41,407 nt of DNA, taken from assembly GCA_009781475.1 (NCBI GenBank), contig WQYB01000015.1, positions 1 to 41,407 of the forward strand, read 5' to 3'. Positions within the stretch are counted from its first letter, which is position 1. Every line of letters begins with the position of its first letter. Both the position numbers and the translations under genes were made by a program. The notes below the pieces were generated by a model. It had not been told where the DNA came from. It saw only the letters and a list, made by a program, of their open reading frames with translations, and ran no database searches. Of this stretch, positions 1 to 9,106 are shown in pieces. The DNA is from Treponema sp. Its GTDB lineage: Bacteria > Spirochaetota > Spirochaetia > Treponematales > Breznakiellaceae.

Positions 1-1050
1 AGTGCCGTTTTTTACTGAGGCGACCATTCCATCATCTTCGGAAACAGGAATAAAAGCCCCGGAAAATCCGCCGACATGGGTCGATGCCATCACTCCGCCT
101 TTTTTTACCATGTCGGTTAACATGGCAAGCGCCGCTGTTGTTCCGTGCGTACCTGCCGCTTCTAGCCCAATCTCTTCCAAAATACGTGCGACAGAATCGC
201 CAACCGCAGGTGTCGGCGCTAATGATAAATCCAAAATGCCAAAAGGCACTCCAATGCGTTTTGCAGCTTCCATTCCTACAAGCTGTCCCATGCGTGTAAT
301 TTTAAACGCAGTTTTTTTAATTGTGTCAGCTAACACATCAAAGTTCATACCGCGGCAATTTTCCAAAGCGGCTTTTATTACACCGGGTCCTGATACACCC
401 ACATTAAGAACGCTCTCCGCCTCGCCCACTCCGTGAAAAGCCCCTGCCATAAAAGGATTGTCTTCCGGTGCGTTACAAAAAACAACAAGTTTTGCACATC
501 CAATACCGTCATTTTGCGCTGTCGCATTTGCAATGTCTTTAATTGTCTGTCCCATTATTTTAACGGCATCCATATTTATGCCGCTTTTTGTGGAAGCAAC
601 ATTGACAGAAGCGCAAATGCGTTCTGTCTGCGAAAGAGCATCGGGGAGGGATTTTATTAATCTTTCATCACCTTTGGAAATTCCTTTATGTACAAGAGAA
701 GAAAAACCTCCGATAAAATCTACACCCAATTCTTTTGCTGTTTCGTCTAGTGTTTTTGCAAACGGTGTGTAATCAGTTTCATCACAGGAAGCTGCTACTA
801 TCGCAATCGGAGTAACAGAAATTCTTTTATTAATAATCGGAATGCCGTATTCGGTTTCAATATCGCAACCTGTTTTAACAAGAGAACCTGCCACTTTTAA
901 AAGTTTTTCTCTTATTTTTTTTCTTGTCGCTTCTCCGCTTGAACAGGCGCAATCCAAAAGTGATATACCGAGCGTGATAGCCCGAATATCAAGTTTATAG
1001 CGCATAAACATATCTATTGTTTCTTTTATTTCAAACGGCGTAAACAACAT
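1..1050 (-). CDS. UPF0210/DUF711 (PFL-like) family protein, C-terminus cut by window edge
   Basis: The minus strand is open from an ATG at 1050 to the left edge, giving about 350 codons without a stop. The usual family length is about 450 residues, so roughly the last 100 are missing. The translation starts [15 protein letters not shown] and holds the family's conserved glycine-rich stretches, for example [12 protein letters not shown] and [17 protein letters not shown]. These resemble the UPF0210 family, which is distantly related to pyruvate-formate-lyase-like proteins but has no established reaction. It lies one base after the ACT-domain gene. That UPF0210 plus ACT (UPF0237) pairing is conserved in many bacteria and archaea and supports the call. 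Function is unknown; a role linked to amino-acid sensing is inferred only from the ACT partner. Confidence 0.85.
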   Translation of the reverse strand, partial: MLFTPFEIKETIDMFMRYKLDIRAITLGISLLDCACSSGEATRKKIREKLLKVAGSLVKTGCDIETEYGIPIINKRISVTPIAIVAASCDETDYTPFAKTLDETAKELGVDFIGGFSSLVHKGISKGDERLIKSLPDALSQTERICASVNVASTKSGINMDAVKIMGQTIKDIANATAQNDGIGCAKLVVFCNAPEDNPFMAGAFHGVGEAESVLNVGVSGPGVIKAALENCRGMNFDVLADTIKKTAFKITRMGQLVGMEAAKRIGVPFGILDLSLAPTPAVGDSVARILEEIGLEAAGTHGTTAALAMLTDMVKKGGVMASTHVGGFSGAFIPVSEDDGMVASVKNGT

Positions 1051-1051
1051 T

Positions 1052-1321
1052 TTAAATCCGATGCATAGCAGAGAATACTTTTTCGTGCATTAAACTGATA
1101 CTTACATTTAAAGTATCTCCAAGACCTGATAATTCTTTTTTTATATCTTCAAGACCCTTTGAACAGGATGATAGACTAACCATCATCATCATTACAAAGT
1201 TTCCGCTTAATACTGTCTGTGAAATATCTTCTATATTTATACCGCGTTCTGCCAAAAACGCGGAAACTTTTGCTATAATGCCGACTTTATCATTGCCGAC
1301 TACTGTTATGATCGCGTTCAT
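1052..1321 (-). CDS. ACT domain protein (UPF0237 family)
   Basis: An 89-residue protein made of a single ACT domain. It opens [20 protein letters not shown], the typical first strand and helix of small-molecule-binding ACT folds, followed by the [13 protein letters not shown] segment. Length and sequence match UPF0237, the regular neighbour of UPF0210/DUF711 genes. The start overlaps the stop of the upstream TPR gene by four bases, and the UPF0210 gene begins one base downstream, so the three are probably translated from one mRNA. Known ACT domains bind amino acids; the ligand here cannot be read from sequence. Confidence 0.9.
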   Translation of the reverse strand: MNAIITVVGNDKVGIIAKVSAFLAERGINIEDISQTVLSGNFVMMMMVSLSSCSKGLEDIKKELSGLGDTLNVSISLMHEKVFSAMHRI

Positions 1322-3270
1322 AGATTTCTCAATATATTGTCAACTTCGGTTCGCCCTGAGTAATTGGGGTTTCTGTTAATTAAATCCTGCAGGTAACGCT
1401 TTGCTTCGGTATTTTGACCGAGCGTTACGCACGTCATTCCCAATTCATACATAGCATCCCAGTTGTTAGGTGCAAGTCTTAACACAGACTGATAAGCATT
1501 TTGAGCTTTTAAAAGCTCGCCTGCTCCTGCATAAGCGCGCGCAAGATTAAAATGTACTACTGCATCATTAGGTCTTGCAATAATAGCGCGTTCATAATGA
1601 ACAATACTGTATGTCCAGTTTTCCTGCCTTGCATAAACTGCTCCAAGGTTATTATTAACCTCAAAGTTTGCAGGTTCTACCGCATACGCTTCATTTAAAA
1701 AGACAATAGCTTCGCTGAAATTTCCTGCTGCTATAAAAATACTTCCAAGATTAATTCTTGGGCGTAAATACTTTGTATCAAGCGTTGCCGCTGTCCTGTA
1801 TGCTGAAATTGCAAGATCGTTGGCTCCTGATGCTTCAAGAGCCAGACCCAATGTATAAACATAAACGGCGTTTGACCTGTTTGCATCTACTGCAATTCTT
1901 GCATGATTAATGGCTTCATTGTTTTTATTTAATTCCAGTTTAACGACTGCCATATTATAATTTGTCTGGGCATCATTCGGGTTTATCTGTAAAGCTCTTG
2001 TAAATAAATTTTCCGCTTCAATATAATTTCCCGCTTGTCCGTGAGCGGCGGCTAATTCGCATAACGTACTGAAATCATTTGGATTTAACTGTAAGGCAGT
2101 AGAAAAAGAAGTTATCGCTCCTCTTGTATCACCTCTTGCAATAAGTATTCTGCCGATTTCCCTGTGAGCTGCAAAATAATCTGCTCTGATAGCAACTGCC
2201 TGCCTGTATGCTGCAAGCGCATCGTCTTGCCTGTTTAATGCCCGGTATGTTCCGCCTAGATTATACCAGGAAGCCTCAAAGTTTGGATTAATCCTTGTCG
2301 CTGCCTGGAAAGCGTCTCTTGCTTCCGCCAAACGCCTTTGTATAAATAAAACTCTTCCCAAATCATGAAAGTACATAAAATTACTTTGATCCAGCCGTGT
2401 CGCTTCTCTGAAAGAATTTATTGCAGAATCATTTTGATTTGCATCACGCGCAACTTTTCCAAGTACATAATGAGATAATGCTACAGATGCGTCTCTTGAA
2501 ACCGCATCATTGGCAAAGCGTGTGGCATTGGAAACAGCTTCACGAGCGCCTGCGGTTCCCGGATTATTTGTATTAAAATCATAAAAAGCGTCAGCCATAT
2601 TTGATAATGTCTGCGCTTCAAAACGGTTTTCACCTTGCGGTATCAATCTTCTGGCTTCATTAAACAATTGCGTGCCGCCGCTTAAATCCCCCGAATTTAA
2701 CCTTGCTCTTCCGTCTGCGACAAGATTATTTACACGGCGCATAATTTCCTGCATCTCGCGGCTTGCTCTTGCCAGTTCTTCTTCCTGCGCTCTTCTTCTT
2801 GCTTCTTCCGCTTCTGCCGCAGCCGCAGCAGCTTCTCTTCTAGCTGACGCTTCATCATCGCCAAATGCGGACGAAGAAGAGGATTGCTGTACTACTACCG
2901 GTCTATTTAGATTAGACGCAAGCGCCTGATTTTGCCTTCGCAGTTCTTCCAAAAGAGCATCGTTAAGAGCATCTGCTCCGCTTGCACCGCTTCGGTTCAG
3001 ACTTAAAATGGCTTGCTGTAAAGCTCTTGCATCTTCATCATCAGGATTATCAATTAAAAGACCGTCTAAAAGATTTAAAGCTCTTTCATATTCACCGCTT
3101 TCTGCATAAGTAGTTGCAAGTCTTAATGTATTAGCTCTTCTTGAATCAATTCCGCCTAAGGCAGATCCGTCACCTGAACATTGGTTTAATAAAATAACAA
3201 GTCCTACTATAAGCAGGGCTAAAAGTACACCACCGGAAATCATTAATATTCTTAGTTGTTGCTGGTTCAT
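1318..3270 (-). CDS. Membrane-anchored TPR-repeat protein
   Basis: A 650-residue protein with one N-terminal membrane span (about residues 8-27, ISGGVLLALLIVGLVILLN) followed at once by a Cys. An Ala/Glu/Arg-rich coiled-coil stretch follows at about residues 140-190. From about residue 190 to the end there are many TPR units with the W/LG/Y/A/P pattern, for example ASWYNLGGTYRALNRQDDALAAYRQA. TPR arrays are protein-interaction scaffolds; the extracytoplasmic location is inferred from the anchor. The gene overlaps the ACT gene by four bases and lies 23 bases after another TPR gene, suggesting an operon. No enzymatic motif is visible. Confidence 0.85.
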   Translation of the reverse strand: MNQQQLRILMISGGVLLALLIVGLVILLNQCSGDGSALGGIDSRRANTLRLATTYAESGEYERALNLLDGLLIDNPDDEDARALQQAILSLNRSGASGADALNDALLEELRRQNQALASNLNRPVVVQQSSSSSAFGDDEASARREAAAAAAEAEEARRRAQEEELARASREMQEIMRRVNNLVADGRARLNSGDLSGGTQLFNEARRLIPQGENRFEAQTLSNMADAFYDFNTNNPGTAGAREAVSNATRFANDAVSRDASVALSHYVLGKVARDANQNDSAINSFREATRLDQSNFMYFHDLGRVLFIQRRLAEARDAFQAATRINPNFEASWYNLGGTYRALNRQDDALAAYRQAVAIRADYFAAHREIGRILIARGDTRGAITSFSTALQLNPNDFSTLCELAAAHGQAGNYIEAENLFTRALQINPNDAQTNYNMAVVKLELNKNNEAINHARIAVDANRSNAVYVYTLGLALEASGANDLAISAYRTAATLDTKYLRPRINLGSIFIAAGNFSEAIVFLNEAYAVEPANFEVNNNLGAVYARQENWTYSIVHYERAIIARPNDAVVHFNLARAYAGAGELLKAQNAYQSVLRLAPNNWDAMYELGMTCVTLGQNTEAKRYLQDLINRNPNYSGRTEVDNILRNL

Positions 3271-3293
3271 TTCCCCTCCATAAAAAAAATGGA

Positions 3294-3992
3294 TTATTCC
3301 AATTCAAATAAGCCATCGTAATTTTCAACACTTTCAGCGCCGAACGAAATACCCTGAGTTGAATCAGCGGCGGATTGCAATGATGCCGACACAACGTCTA
3401 AAAGTCTTTGGCGCTCCTCTGCGATCCTGCGTTCGTCTTCCTCGGCAATAATCTTTCTCATTTCTTCTGCGGCAAATTCAAACCTTATCGTATTTATCAA
3501 TTGTTCGATAACATCCCGCTGGGAAGATCTTGGATCTAATTTTAAATACTGTTCATAGTCAACAATGGCATTTTGCAGATTCCCGGCTTTTATTCTGGTA
3601 TTCGCTCTGCCTAAATAAGCGTTTGCGTAAACAGAGTTTAAACTGATAGCCTGGCTGTAATACTGCTCCGCCATATCAGTATTTCCCCTTTGAAAATAGA
3701 TATTACCCAAATTATTGGCAACATTTGCGGTCAAATTTCCAGCCATCGGTAAAACCCGCCTGTAGATGGCTATAGCATCGTCTGACCTTCCAAGCTGTTC
3801 ATATACAATGCCAAGATAAAGATAAGCGACAGAATTTGATGAATCTTCAGCAACAGCGCGAATGAGGAAATCCAGAGCATTCGCAGGCTGATTCTGCATT
3901 AAAAGAGCCTCTCCCCTGGTAAAATTAGACTGCCCAAAGCATAAAACCGTCATTAATAGAAAAATACATATATAAATGATTTTTTTTGGCAT
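3294..3992 (-). CDS. Exported TPR-repeat protein
   Basis: A 232-residue protein with a signal peptide (MPKKIIYICIFLLMTVLCFG) and about four TPR units between residues 25 and 150, for example SNSVAYLYLGIVYEQLGRSD. The remainder is a charged helical tail. An AAGGAAGG ribosome-binding site lies a few bases before the ATG. It is the first gene of the minus-strand run TPR - TPR - ACT - UPF0210. The Leu-Cys-Phe-Gly stretch at the end of the signal could be read as a relaxed spirochaetal lipobox, but cleavage after CFGQ fits as well. The binding partner is unknown. Confidence 0.8.
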   Translation of the reverse strand: MPKKIIYICIFLLMTVLCFGQSNFTRGEALLMQNQPANALDFLIRAVAEDSSNSVAYLYLGIVYEQLGRSDDAIAIYRRVLPMAGNLTANVANNLGNIYFQRGNTDMAEQYYSQAISLNSVYANAYLGRANTRIKAGNLQNAIVDYEQYLKLDPRSSQRDVIEQLINTIRFEFAAEEMRKIIAEEDERRIAEERQRLLDVVSASLQSAADSTQGISFGAESVENYDGLFELE

Positions 3993-4091
3993 AAAACCTT
4001 CCTTAACTCCCCTCTATATCATATAATATAATATATCGGTAAATTTGTCTTTATAACATAAACAATGATATGTGCACAAAGGACACAAAAT

Positions 4092-4756
4092 GTGAAAATA
4101 CTCTGTATTTCCGACCAAATAGACCCTCAAGTTTACTCGGCTCATATAAAAGAGCGCTTTTCTGATGTCGATTTTATCCTTTCTGCAGGGGATTTACCTT
4201 TAGATTACCTTGATTTTATAATTTCCAGCCTGAATAAACCTTTGTTTTTTGTCTTTGGGAATCATCATACAGAAGATCTAAAATATTACAAAAAATTGAT
4301 GGATACCCCTATTGTACAGGAAAGAGAATATCTGGGCTGCGGAGCTATCCATTTGGGTACAAAGGTAAAAAAAGAAAATAACTTCATTGTCGCAGGGCTT
4401 GGAGGCTGTATGCGTTATAACAATGGAAATAATCAATATACAGATTTTGAAATGTTTTTAGAAGTTTTTAAACTTGTTCCGTCATTATTGTGGAACCGCC
4501 TTATATACGGACGTTATCTTGATCTTCTTTTAACTCACGCTCCACCCAAAGGTATTCATGATAAAAACGATAAATGTCATTGGGGTTTTAAAGCATATTT
4601 GTGGTTTATGAAACATTTAAACCTAAATATTTAATTCATGGTCATATTCATTTATATGATTTATGTGATGTTCGCTGTACAAAATGGAATAACACTCTTG
4701 TGATTAATGCGTTCAGCCATTATGTAATTAATTCAGGGGATCAAAATGGATTATGA
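4092..4756 (+). pseudogene. Metallophosphoesterase, interrupted by a -1 frameshift (possibly programmed)
   Basis: The first frame encodes the calcineurin-like motifs ILCISDQID, SAGDLP, FGNHH and LTHAPP, then stops at 4632-4634. The missing last motif, YLIHGHIHLYD, continues in the -1 frame from about 4622 and ends at 4754-4756. A -1 shift restores a protein of about 220 residues with the usual metal-ligand set. The shift point coincides with TTTAAAC at 4616-4622, placed T TTA AAC in the incoming frame, which is a classic slippery heptamer. A lost A in the AAA run at 4611-4613 or a sequencing error explains the sequence equally well. I chose GTG at 4092 as start because AAAGGA lies about 8 bases upstream; an in-frame ATG at 4065 has no such site. 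The tail overlaps the next gene by 11 bases. Confidence 0.65.
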
Positions 4757-5660
4757 TGCTATAACCCAGCAGGCGTCCATGGATTTTTCCCGCGCAAGGG
4801 GCAAAGCGGTACTTTCTCAAATTCAAAACTTTTTAAATGTAGATCGCGACAGGCTGCTTTCATTTAACGATGTCAAAGATATATTAAAACCTAAAAACGA
4901 AGTATATATGGGAAGCCAGACAGTGCCTATAAAATTAATTGTCGGAAGCGAAGGGCGTTACCACGATTTTAATAAATATTTTCTTCCCAAAAGGGAGCAT
5001 TTACGCCACCGATGGCAGCGTGTTGACGAAGCGCATATAAAAGATATTATTTTACCTTCGATTCTTCTATATGAGATAGGAGGGGTTTATTTTGTCCGAG
5101 ACGGTAATCACAGGGTATCTGTAGCGAAACTGCAAAATGTTGAATTTATCGATGCCGAAGTTATAAGCCTTACAACAGAACTAAACATAAAACCTATGAT
5201 GACTACCGATGAACTGCGCATCGCTCTTATTGAGTACGAAAAAAAAATCTTTTACAGCGAAACCTATTTCGGAGATTTAACCGATTACTGGGATTTAAAC
5301 TTTAGTTCCCCGGGGCGTTATGATGTAATTTATAATCATATACTTGTTCATAAATATTATTTAAACGAAGGCGTCGAAGAAGAAATCCCTTTTAATGATG
5401 CTGTCGTTTCCTGGTATAAAAATGTTTATAACCCCGTAATTGCAATAATTAAAGAGCAATGGCTGCTTGTAAATTTTCCCGGAAGAACAGAAGCTGATCT
5501 TTATGTATGGATAATAAAACATTGGGATTTTTTAAAAAAGAAATACGGCACTTATCCGCTGCATTTAGCCGCAGGGGATTTTTCAAAAAAATACGGACAG
5601 GATAAAGGAAAGTTTTCCCGATCTGTTTTAATGTTAATAAAAAGGATTTTTAAAAAATAA
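4746..5660 (+). CDS. ParB/sulfiredoxin-like domain protein
   Basis: A 304-residue soluble protein. Residues about 60-140 carry a ParB-like nuclease/sulfiredoxin-fold signature: a VPIKLIVGS strand, the W-R-DEAH helix, and FVRDGNHRVSVAKL, in which the G-N-H-R segment is the nucleotide/phosphate-binding motif of the fold. The C-terminal half is helical and not recognised. An AGGGGATC ribosome site precedes the ATG. The start lies within the end of the (frameshifted) metallophosphoesterase, and pyridoxal kinase follows 1 base after its stop. No helix-turn-helix or parA gene is seen, so a role in chromosome partition is not supported. Similar stand-alone proteins are usually annotated as ParB-like or transcriptional regulators. 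Confidence 0.7.
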   Translation: MDYDAITQQASMDFSRARGKAVLSQIQNFLNVDRDRLLSFNDVKDILKPKNEVYMGSQTVPIKLIVGSEGRYHDFNKYFLPKREHLRHRWQRVDEAHIKDIILPSILLYEIGGVYFVRDGNHRVSVAKLQNVEFIDAEVISLTTELNIKPMMTTDELRIALIEYEKKIFYSETYFGDLTDYWDLNFSSPGRYDVIYNHILVHKYYLNEGVEEEIPFNDAVVSWYKNVYNPVIAIIKEQWLLVNFPGRTEADLYVWIIKHWDFLKKKYGTYPLHLAAGDFSKKYGQDKGKFSRSVLMLIKRIFKK

Positions 5661-5661
5661 T

Positions 5662-6531
5662 ATGGCAGTTTTATCGATTCAATCGCATGTAGTTTATGGT
5701 TATGCAGGGAATACTGCCGCAGTATTTCCTTTACAGCGCTTGGGGCGCGAAGTATGGGCAGTCAATACTGTAGAGTTTTCAAACCACACAGGATATGGTT
5801 CATGGAAAGGGCAAGTACTGGGAGCGCAGCTTGTATCAGATCTTGTAACCGGGCTTGAAGAAAGGGGTGTACTTAACCGCTGCGATGCTGTACTTTCAGG
5901 TTATCTGGGTGACGCTTCTATATGCGAAGCAATTATAGAAACTGTAAAAAAAGTAAGGAATGCAAAGTCCGATGTTTTGTACTGCTGCGATCCTGTCATG
6001 GGTGATGTAGGAAGAGGTTTTTTCGTCAAACCCGATATTCCGGATATGATAAAAAGCAAACTTATACCGTTAGCTGACATCATCTGCCCGAATCAGTTTG
6101 AGATGGAAACAATATCAGGAGTAGAAATTAAAACAATAGAAGATGCCGTTAAAGCATTAAAAACTGTTCATGAAATGGGTCCTTCTGTTATTCTTGTAAC
6201 AAGTTTTAGGGAAGAGCCGGGAAAACTCTCCATGCTCGTATCAGATAAAACAAATGTTTATAAAACTACTACTGCAGAGCTTGCGCTGTGCGGCAATGCG
6301 GCAGGCACAGGCGATATGACAACGGCAGTTTTTTTATCACACTATCTTGAAACAAAAAATGCCGAAAAAGCATTGGAACTTTGCACCGCTTCGGTTTACG
6401 GTGTCCTGGAATCCTCTTATAAAGGTTCTATTAATAATTCCAATAATCCTATAGAATTAAATATAATTGATGAACAGCATCAATTTATATTTCCTTCACA
6501 TTCATTTAAGGCGGAAAAGATACTGTTATGA
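5662..6531 (+). CDS. pdxY: Pyridoxal kinase (PdxY/PdxK type)
   Basis: A 289-residue ribokinase-fold kinase that phosphorylates pyridoxal (and related B6 vitamers) with ATP in the salvage of pyridoxal phosphate. The N-terminus VLSIQSHVVYGYAGNTAAVF contains the substrate-binding Ser and the GxxGN segment. DPVMGDVGRGFFV and the C-terminal GTGD anion hole (CGNAAGTGDMT) are also present. Length fits the family. It lies between the ParB-like gene (1 base upstream) and the M28-like peptidase (4-base overlap), so it is probably co-transcribed with both. The exact vitamer preference cannot be read. Confidence 0.9.
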   Translation: MAVLSIQSHVVYGYAGNTAAVFPLQRLGREVWAVNTVEFSNHTGYGSWKGQVLGAQLVSDLVTGLEERGVLNRCDAVLSGYLGDASICEAIIETVKKVRNAKSDVLYCCDPVMGDVGRGFFVKPDIPDMIKSKLIPLADIICPNQFEMETISGVEIKTIEDAVKALKTVHEMGPSVILVTSFREEPGKLSMLVSDKTNVYKTTTAELALCGNAAGTGDMTTAVFLSHYLETKNAEKALELCTASVYGVLESSYKGSINNSNNPIELNIIDEQHQFIFPSHSFKAEKILL

Positions 6532-7460
6532 AAAATGAAGAAAACAAAGACTGGACCAAAAGCAGCCCTTATGATCGCTATGGTTATTTTATTGCTTCAA
6601 AAGTAGATCGTTACAAAACATTACTTACAACAATTGAAAAGCTGGGATTAAATTCACTGGTTGTAGCCATCGAAGACAACCGCCATATTTTTATTTTTCC
6701 GCATAGCAAAAAAATGCCCCGGTTAAAAGGAGGCAGTTTTCCTTTTGCCGGTGAAAGCCCTTTTATTTTTGTCGCTCATTATGACCGTGTGGACGGAAGC
6801 CCTGGCGCTAATGACAATAGTATTGCTGTTTTCCATATGTTAAATTTGACTAATCTGCTTACCCAGCGGGCTTTGGATAATTGGCTGATTATTTTTACTG
6901 ACAAAGAAGAATTAAAAAAAGGCGAAAGTTTTGAAAAACAAGGTTCTTTTGCACTTGCGCAAAAATTAAAATCATGGGGTCTTGGAAAAGCGAAGATTTT
7001 TAATTTTGATTCCTGCGGTACGGGAGATTCTTTTATTCTTTCTACCATAACTGATTCCATTTTGGATAAGAGCAATAATCCGGGTATTGACACATTGAAA
7101 GATTCGATTAGGCAGCTTCGCAATCACGCTTTGGAAACAGCGCATCATCTTCGCCTTGACAAATTATTACTCGCTCCAATTCCTTTTTGTGATGACATAG
7201 GTTTTCTCCGCGCCGGTTTAGCCGCTCAAACCATCACTATGCTTCCGTCTGCCGAAGCGGCTCAATATGAAGAAATCTTGCGCAAATATCCTGAGTTTAC
7301 AAAATTATTAATTTCCGGAGAAATAAAAACTTCGCCCGAAATCCGTCATCTTCCGCAGACATGGCGTATTTTAAATACCCCGGCGGATACTCCTTCGCGT
7401 TTAACTCCGCAGTATTTTGATCAATTTTTAAATTTTGTAATTGAACTTTGTCAGAGGTAA
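6528..7460 (+). CDS. M28-like zinc metallopeptidase
   Basis: A 310-residue protein whose centre matches zinc aminopeptidases of the M28 type. FVAHYDRVDGSPGANDNS gives the first metal His and the bridging Asp, TDKEEL the Glu pair, and FNFDSCGTGDS a further Asp. The closing region with PFCDDIGF may supply another ligand. There is no signal peptide, so it is probably cytoplasmic. It overlaps pdxY by four bases (ATGA) and ends the plus-strand run. The substrate is unknown. Carboxypeptidase-like or deacetylase activity of the same fold is possible. Confidence 0.7.
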   Translation: MKNEENKDWTKSSPYDRYGYFIASKVDRYKTLLTTIEKLGLNSLVVAIEDNRHIFIFPHSKKMPRLKGGSFPFAGESPFIFVAHYDRVDGSPGANDNSIAVFHMLNLTNLLTQRALDNWLIIFTDKEELKKGESFEKQGSFALAQKLKSWGLGKAKIFNFDSCGTGDSFILSTITDSILDKSNNPGIDTLKDSIRQLRNHALETAHHLRLDKLLLAPIPFCDDIGFLRAGLAAQTITMLPSAEAAQYEEILRKYPEFTKLLISGEIKTSPEIRHLPQTWRILNTPADTPSRLTPQYFDQFLNFVIELCQR

Positions 7461-7474
7461 TTGACATCTGTTAC

Positions 7475-7503
7475 TTGATTAAAATAAATAAAACATCTAT
7501 AGT
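7475..7503 (+). promoter_or_regulatory. Candidate sigma70 promoter for tRNA-Pro
   Basis: TTGATT (7475-7480), a 17-base spacer, then TATAGT (7498-7503). Transcription would begin near 7510, about 15 bases before the tRNA. A TTGACA at 7461-7466 is an alternative -35 with a poorer -10. Confidence 0.5.
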
Positions 7504-7524
7504 AGACAAGGCAGATAAAACCCA

Positions 7525-7597
7525 CGGAGGGTTGGATAGTGGCTATTCCGCCTGGTTTGGGACCAGGATGTCGGGGGTTCGAATCCCCCCTCTCCGA
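7525..7597 (+). tRNA. tRNA-Pro (anticodon UGG)
   Basis: A 73-base cloverleaf. The acceptor stem CGGAGGG (7525-7531) pairs with CTCTCCG (7590-7596) with one G-U, followed by discriminator A. The D arm is GGAT/ATTC. The anticodon stem is CCTGG/CCAGG with loop TTTGGGA, giving anticodon TGG. The T arm is GGGGG TTCGAAT CCCCC. CCA is not encoded. UGG reads all or most proline codons. Confidence 0.95.
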
Positions 7598-7622
7598 AAA
7601 ATTTAAACCAAGTACAGGGGTA

Positions 7623-7651
7623 TTGACACATTAATCATGAAATGCCACTAT
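7623..7651 (+). promoter_or_regulatory. Candidate guaB promoter just upstream of the start codon
   Basis: TTGACA (7623-7628), a 17-base spacer, then CACTAT (7646-7651), a weak -10. The ATG at 7657 follows after 5 bases, so a transcript from here would have almost no leader. Read-through from the tRNA promoter is the alternative. Confidence 0.35.
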
Positions 7652-7656
7652 CCTCT

Positions 7657-9105
7657 ATGGAAGCATATAAATTTAGCGAAGGTTTGTCCTACGATGATGT
7701 TTTATTATTACCCGGATATTCTGAAGTTCTGCCAAGAGAATGTAATGTAAAAACATCTTTATGCGGCGGAATTAAATTAAATGTACCAATAATTTCTGCC
7801 GCAATGGATACGGTTACCGAAGAAAAACTTGCAAGAACAATTGCATTGGAAGGCGGAGCCGGCGTAATTCACCGGAATCTAAACCCCGAAGAACAAGCTC
7901 GTCAAGTATCAAATGTGAAGCGTTACCTCAACTGGATAATAGAATCCCCAATAACTGTTCCGCATGATTCTCATGTACGCGATGTAAAAATATTAGTCGA
8001 TACTTTCGGTGTATCCGGTCTTCCTGTTGTTGACAGTAACAATGTTTTAAAAGGAATTATTACAAACCGGGATTTACGTTTTTGCAATGATGATTCTCTT
8101 CCTGTAACCAAGGTTATGACTCATAATCCGATTGTTGTAACAGGAGAACCAAGTGTAGAAAAAGCCCGTGAAAAATTCAATGAACACAAGATTGAAAAAC
8201 TTCCTGTAGTAGATAAAGACGGCAAACTTACAGGTCTAATCACTGTAACTGATATGGAAAAAAATAAAAAATTTCCAAATGCTGCTGTTGATAAACAGGG
8301 CAGACTCATAGTCGGAGCCGCTATTTCACCGCAGGATTATTCAATCCGACTTCCTTTATTAAAAAAAGCAAAAGTTGATTTTGTAGTTATCGATACCGCA
8401 CATGGTGACTCAAAAAATGTTATGGATGCGATTCGTCAAATTAAAAAAGATTACAATATTCCTGTAATAGGAGGCAATGTTGCTACAAAAGAAGCAACAA
8501 AAAACCTAATCGAAGCCGGAGCGGATGCAATTAAAGTAGGAATAGGACCGGGATCAATTTGCACCACAAGGGTTGTAGCCGGAATTGGTGTTCCTCAATT
8601 TACAGCTGTACTTGAATGCGCCGAAGAAGCGCAAAAAACAAAAACTCCGATAATCGCAGACGGAGGAGTAAAGTTTTCCGGAGATATAACTAAAGCAATA
8701 GGCGCAGGAGCAAGTGTTGTTATGATTGGCAACTTATTCGCCGGATTAAAAGAATCACCTGGAAACGAAATTATATACGATGGAAGAATTTACAAAGAAT
8801 ACAGGGGAATGGGCAGTATGGGAGCCATTTCTGACGGCGCAGGTGACCGTTACCAGATAGGTAAGGATGAAGCTCCAGTACCCGAAGGCATCGAAGGAAG
8901 AGTTCCATACAAGGGCGAGCTTCGTTTTTTCTTAAATCAGCTTGTCGCCGGGCTTCGCAAGGGAATGGGTTATTGCGGCTGCCGTGATATTAATGAATTA
9001 AACAAATACCGCAAGTTTGTTAAAGTTACAGCAGCAGGTTTAAGAGAAAGCCACCCGCATGATGTGCATATAACACAGGAAGCCCCGAATTATTCCAGAC
9101 TTTAA
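7657..9105 (+). CDS. guaB: Inosine-5'-monophosphate dehydrogenase
   Basis: Oxidises IMP to XMP with NAD+, the first committed step to GMP. From ATG 7657 the protein has 482 residues, with the canonical opening [21 protein letters not shown]-like start. A CBS-domain pair lies at about residues 90-205. The catalytic-Cys loop is [17 protein letters not shown], and [10 protein letters not shown] and AGDRYQ lie near the flap. An upstream in-frame ATG at 7642 would add five residues. I prefer 7657 because it matches the usual family N-terminus and neither start has a clear ribosome-binding site. The TIGR02757 gene follows one base after the stop. Confidence 0.95.
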   Translation: MEAYKFSEGLSYDDVLLLPGYSEVLPRECNVKTSLCGGIKLNVPIISAAMDTVTEEKLARTIALEGGAGVIHRNLNPEEQARQVSNVKRYLNWIIESPITVPHDSHVRDVKILVDTFGVSGLPVVDSNNVLKGIITNRDLRFCNDDSLPVTKVMTHNPIVVTGEPSVEKAREKFNEHKIEKLPVVDKDGKLTGLITVTDMEKNKKFPNAAVDKQGRLIVGAAISPQDYSIRLPLLKKAKVDFVVIDTAHGDSKNVMDAIRQIKKDYNIPVIGGNVATKEATKNLIEAGADAIKVGIGPGSICTTRVVAGIGVPQFTAVLECAEEAQKTKTPIIADGGVKFSGDITKAIGAGASVVMIGNLFAGLKESPGNEIIYDGRIYKEYRGMGSMGAISDGAGDRYQIGKDEAPVPEGIEGRVPYKGELRFFLNQLVAGLRKGMGYCGCRDINELNKYRKFVKVTAAGLRESHPHDVHITQEAPNYSRL

Positions 9106-9106
9106 A

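Noticed and set aside
4746-5660. Chromosome-partition ParB
   Set aside because: Only the nuclease-like core is present, without a helix-turn-helix domain, and no parA or parS-like sites are nearby.
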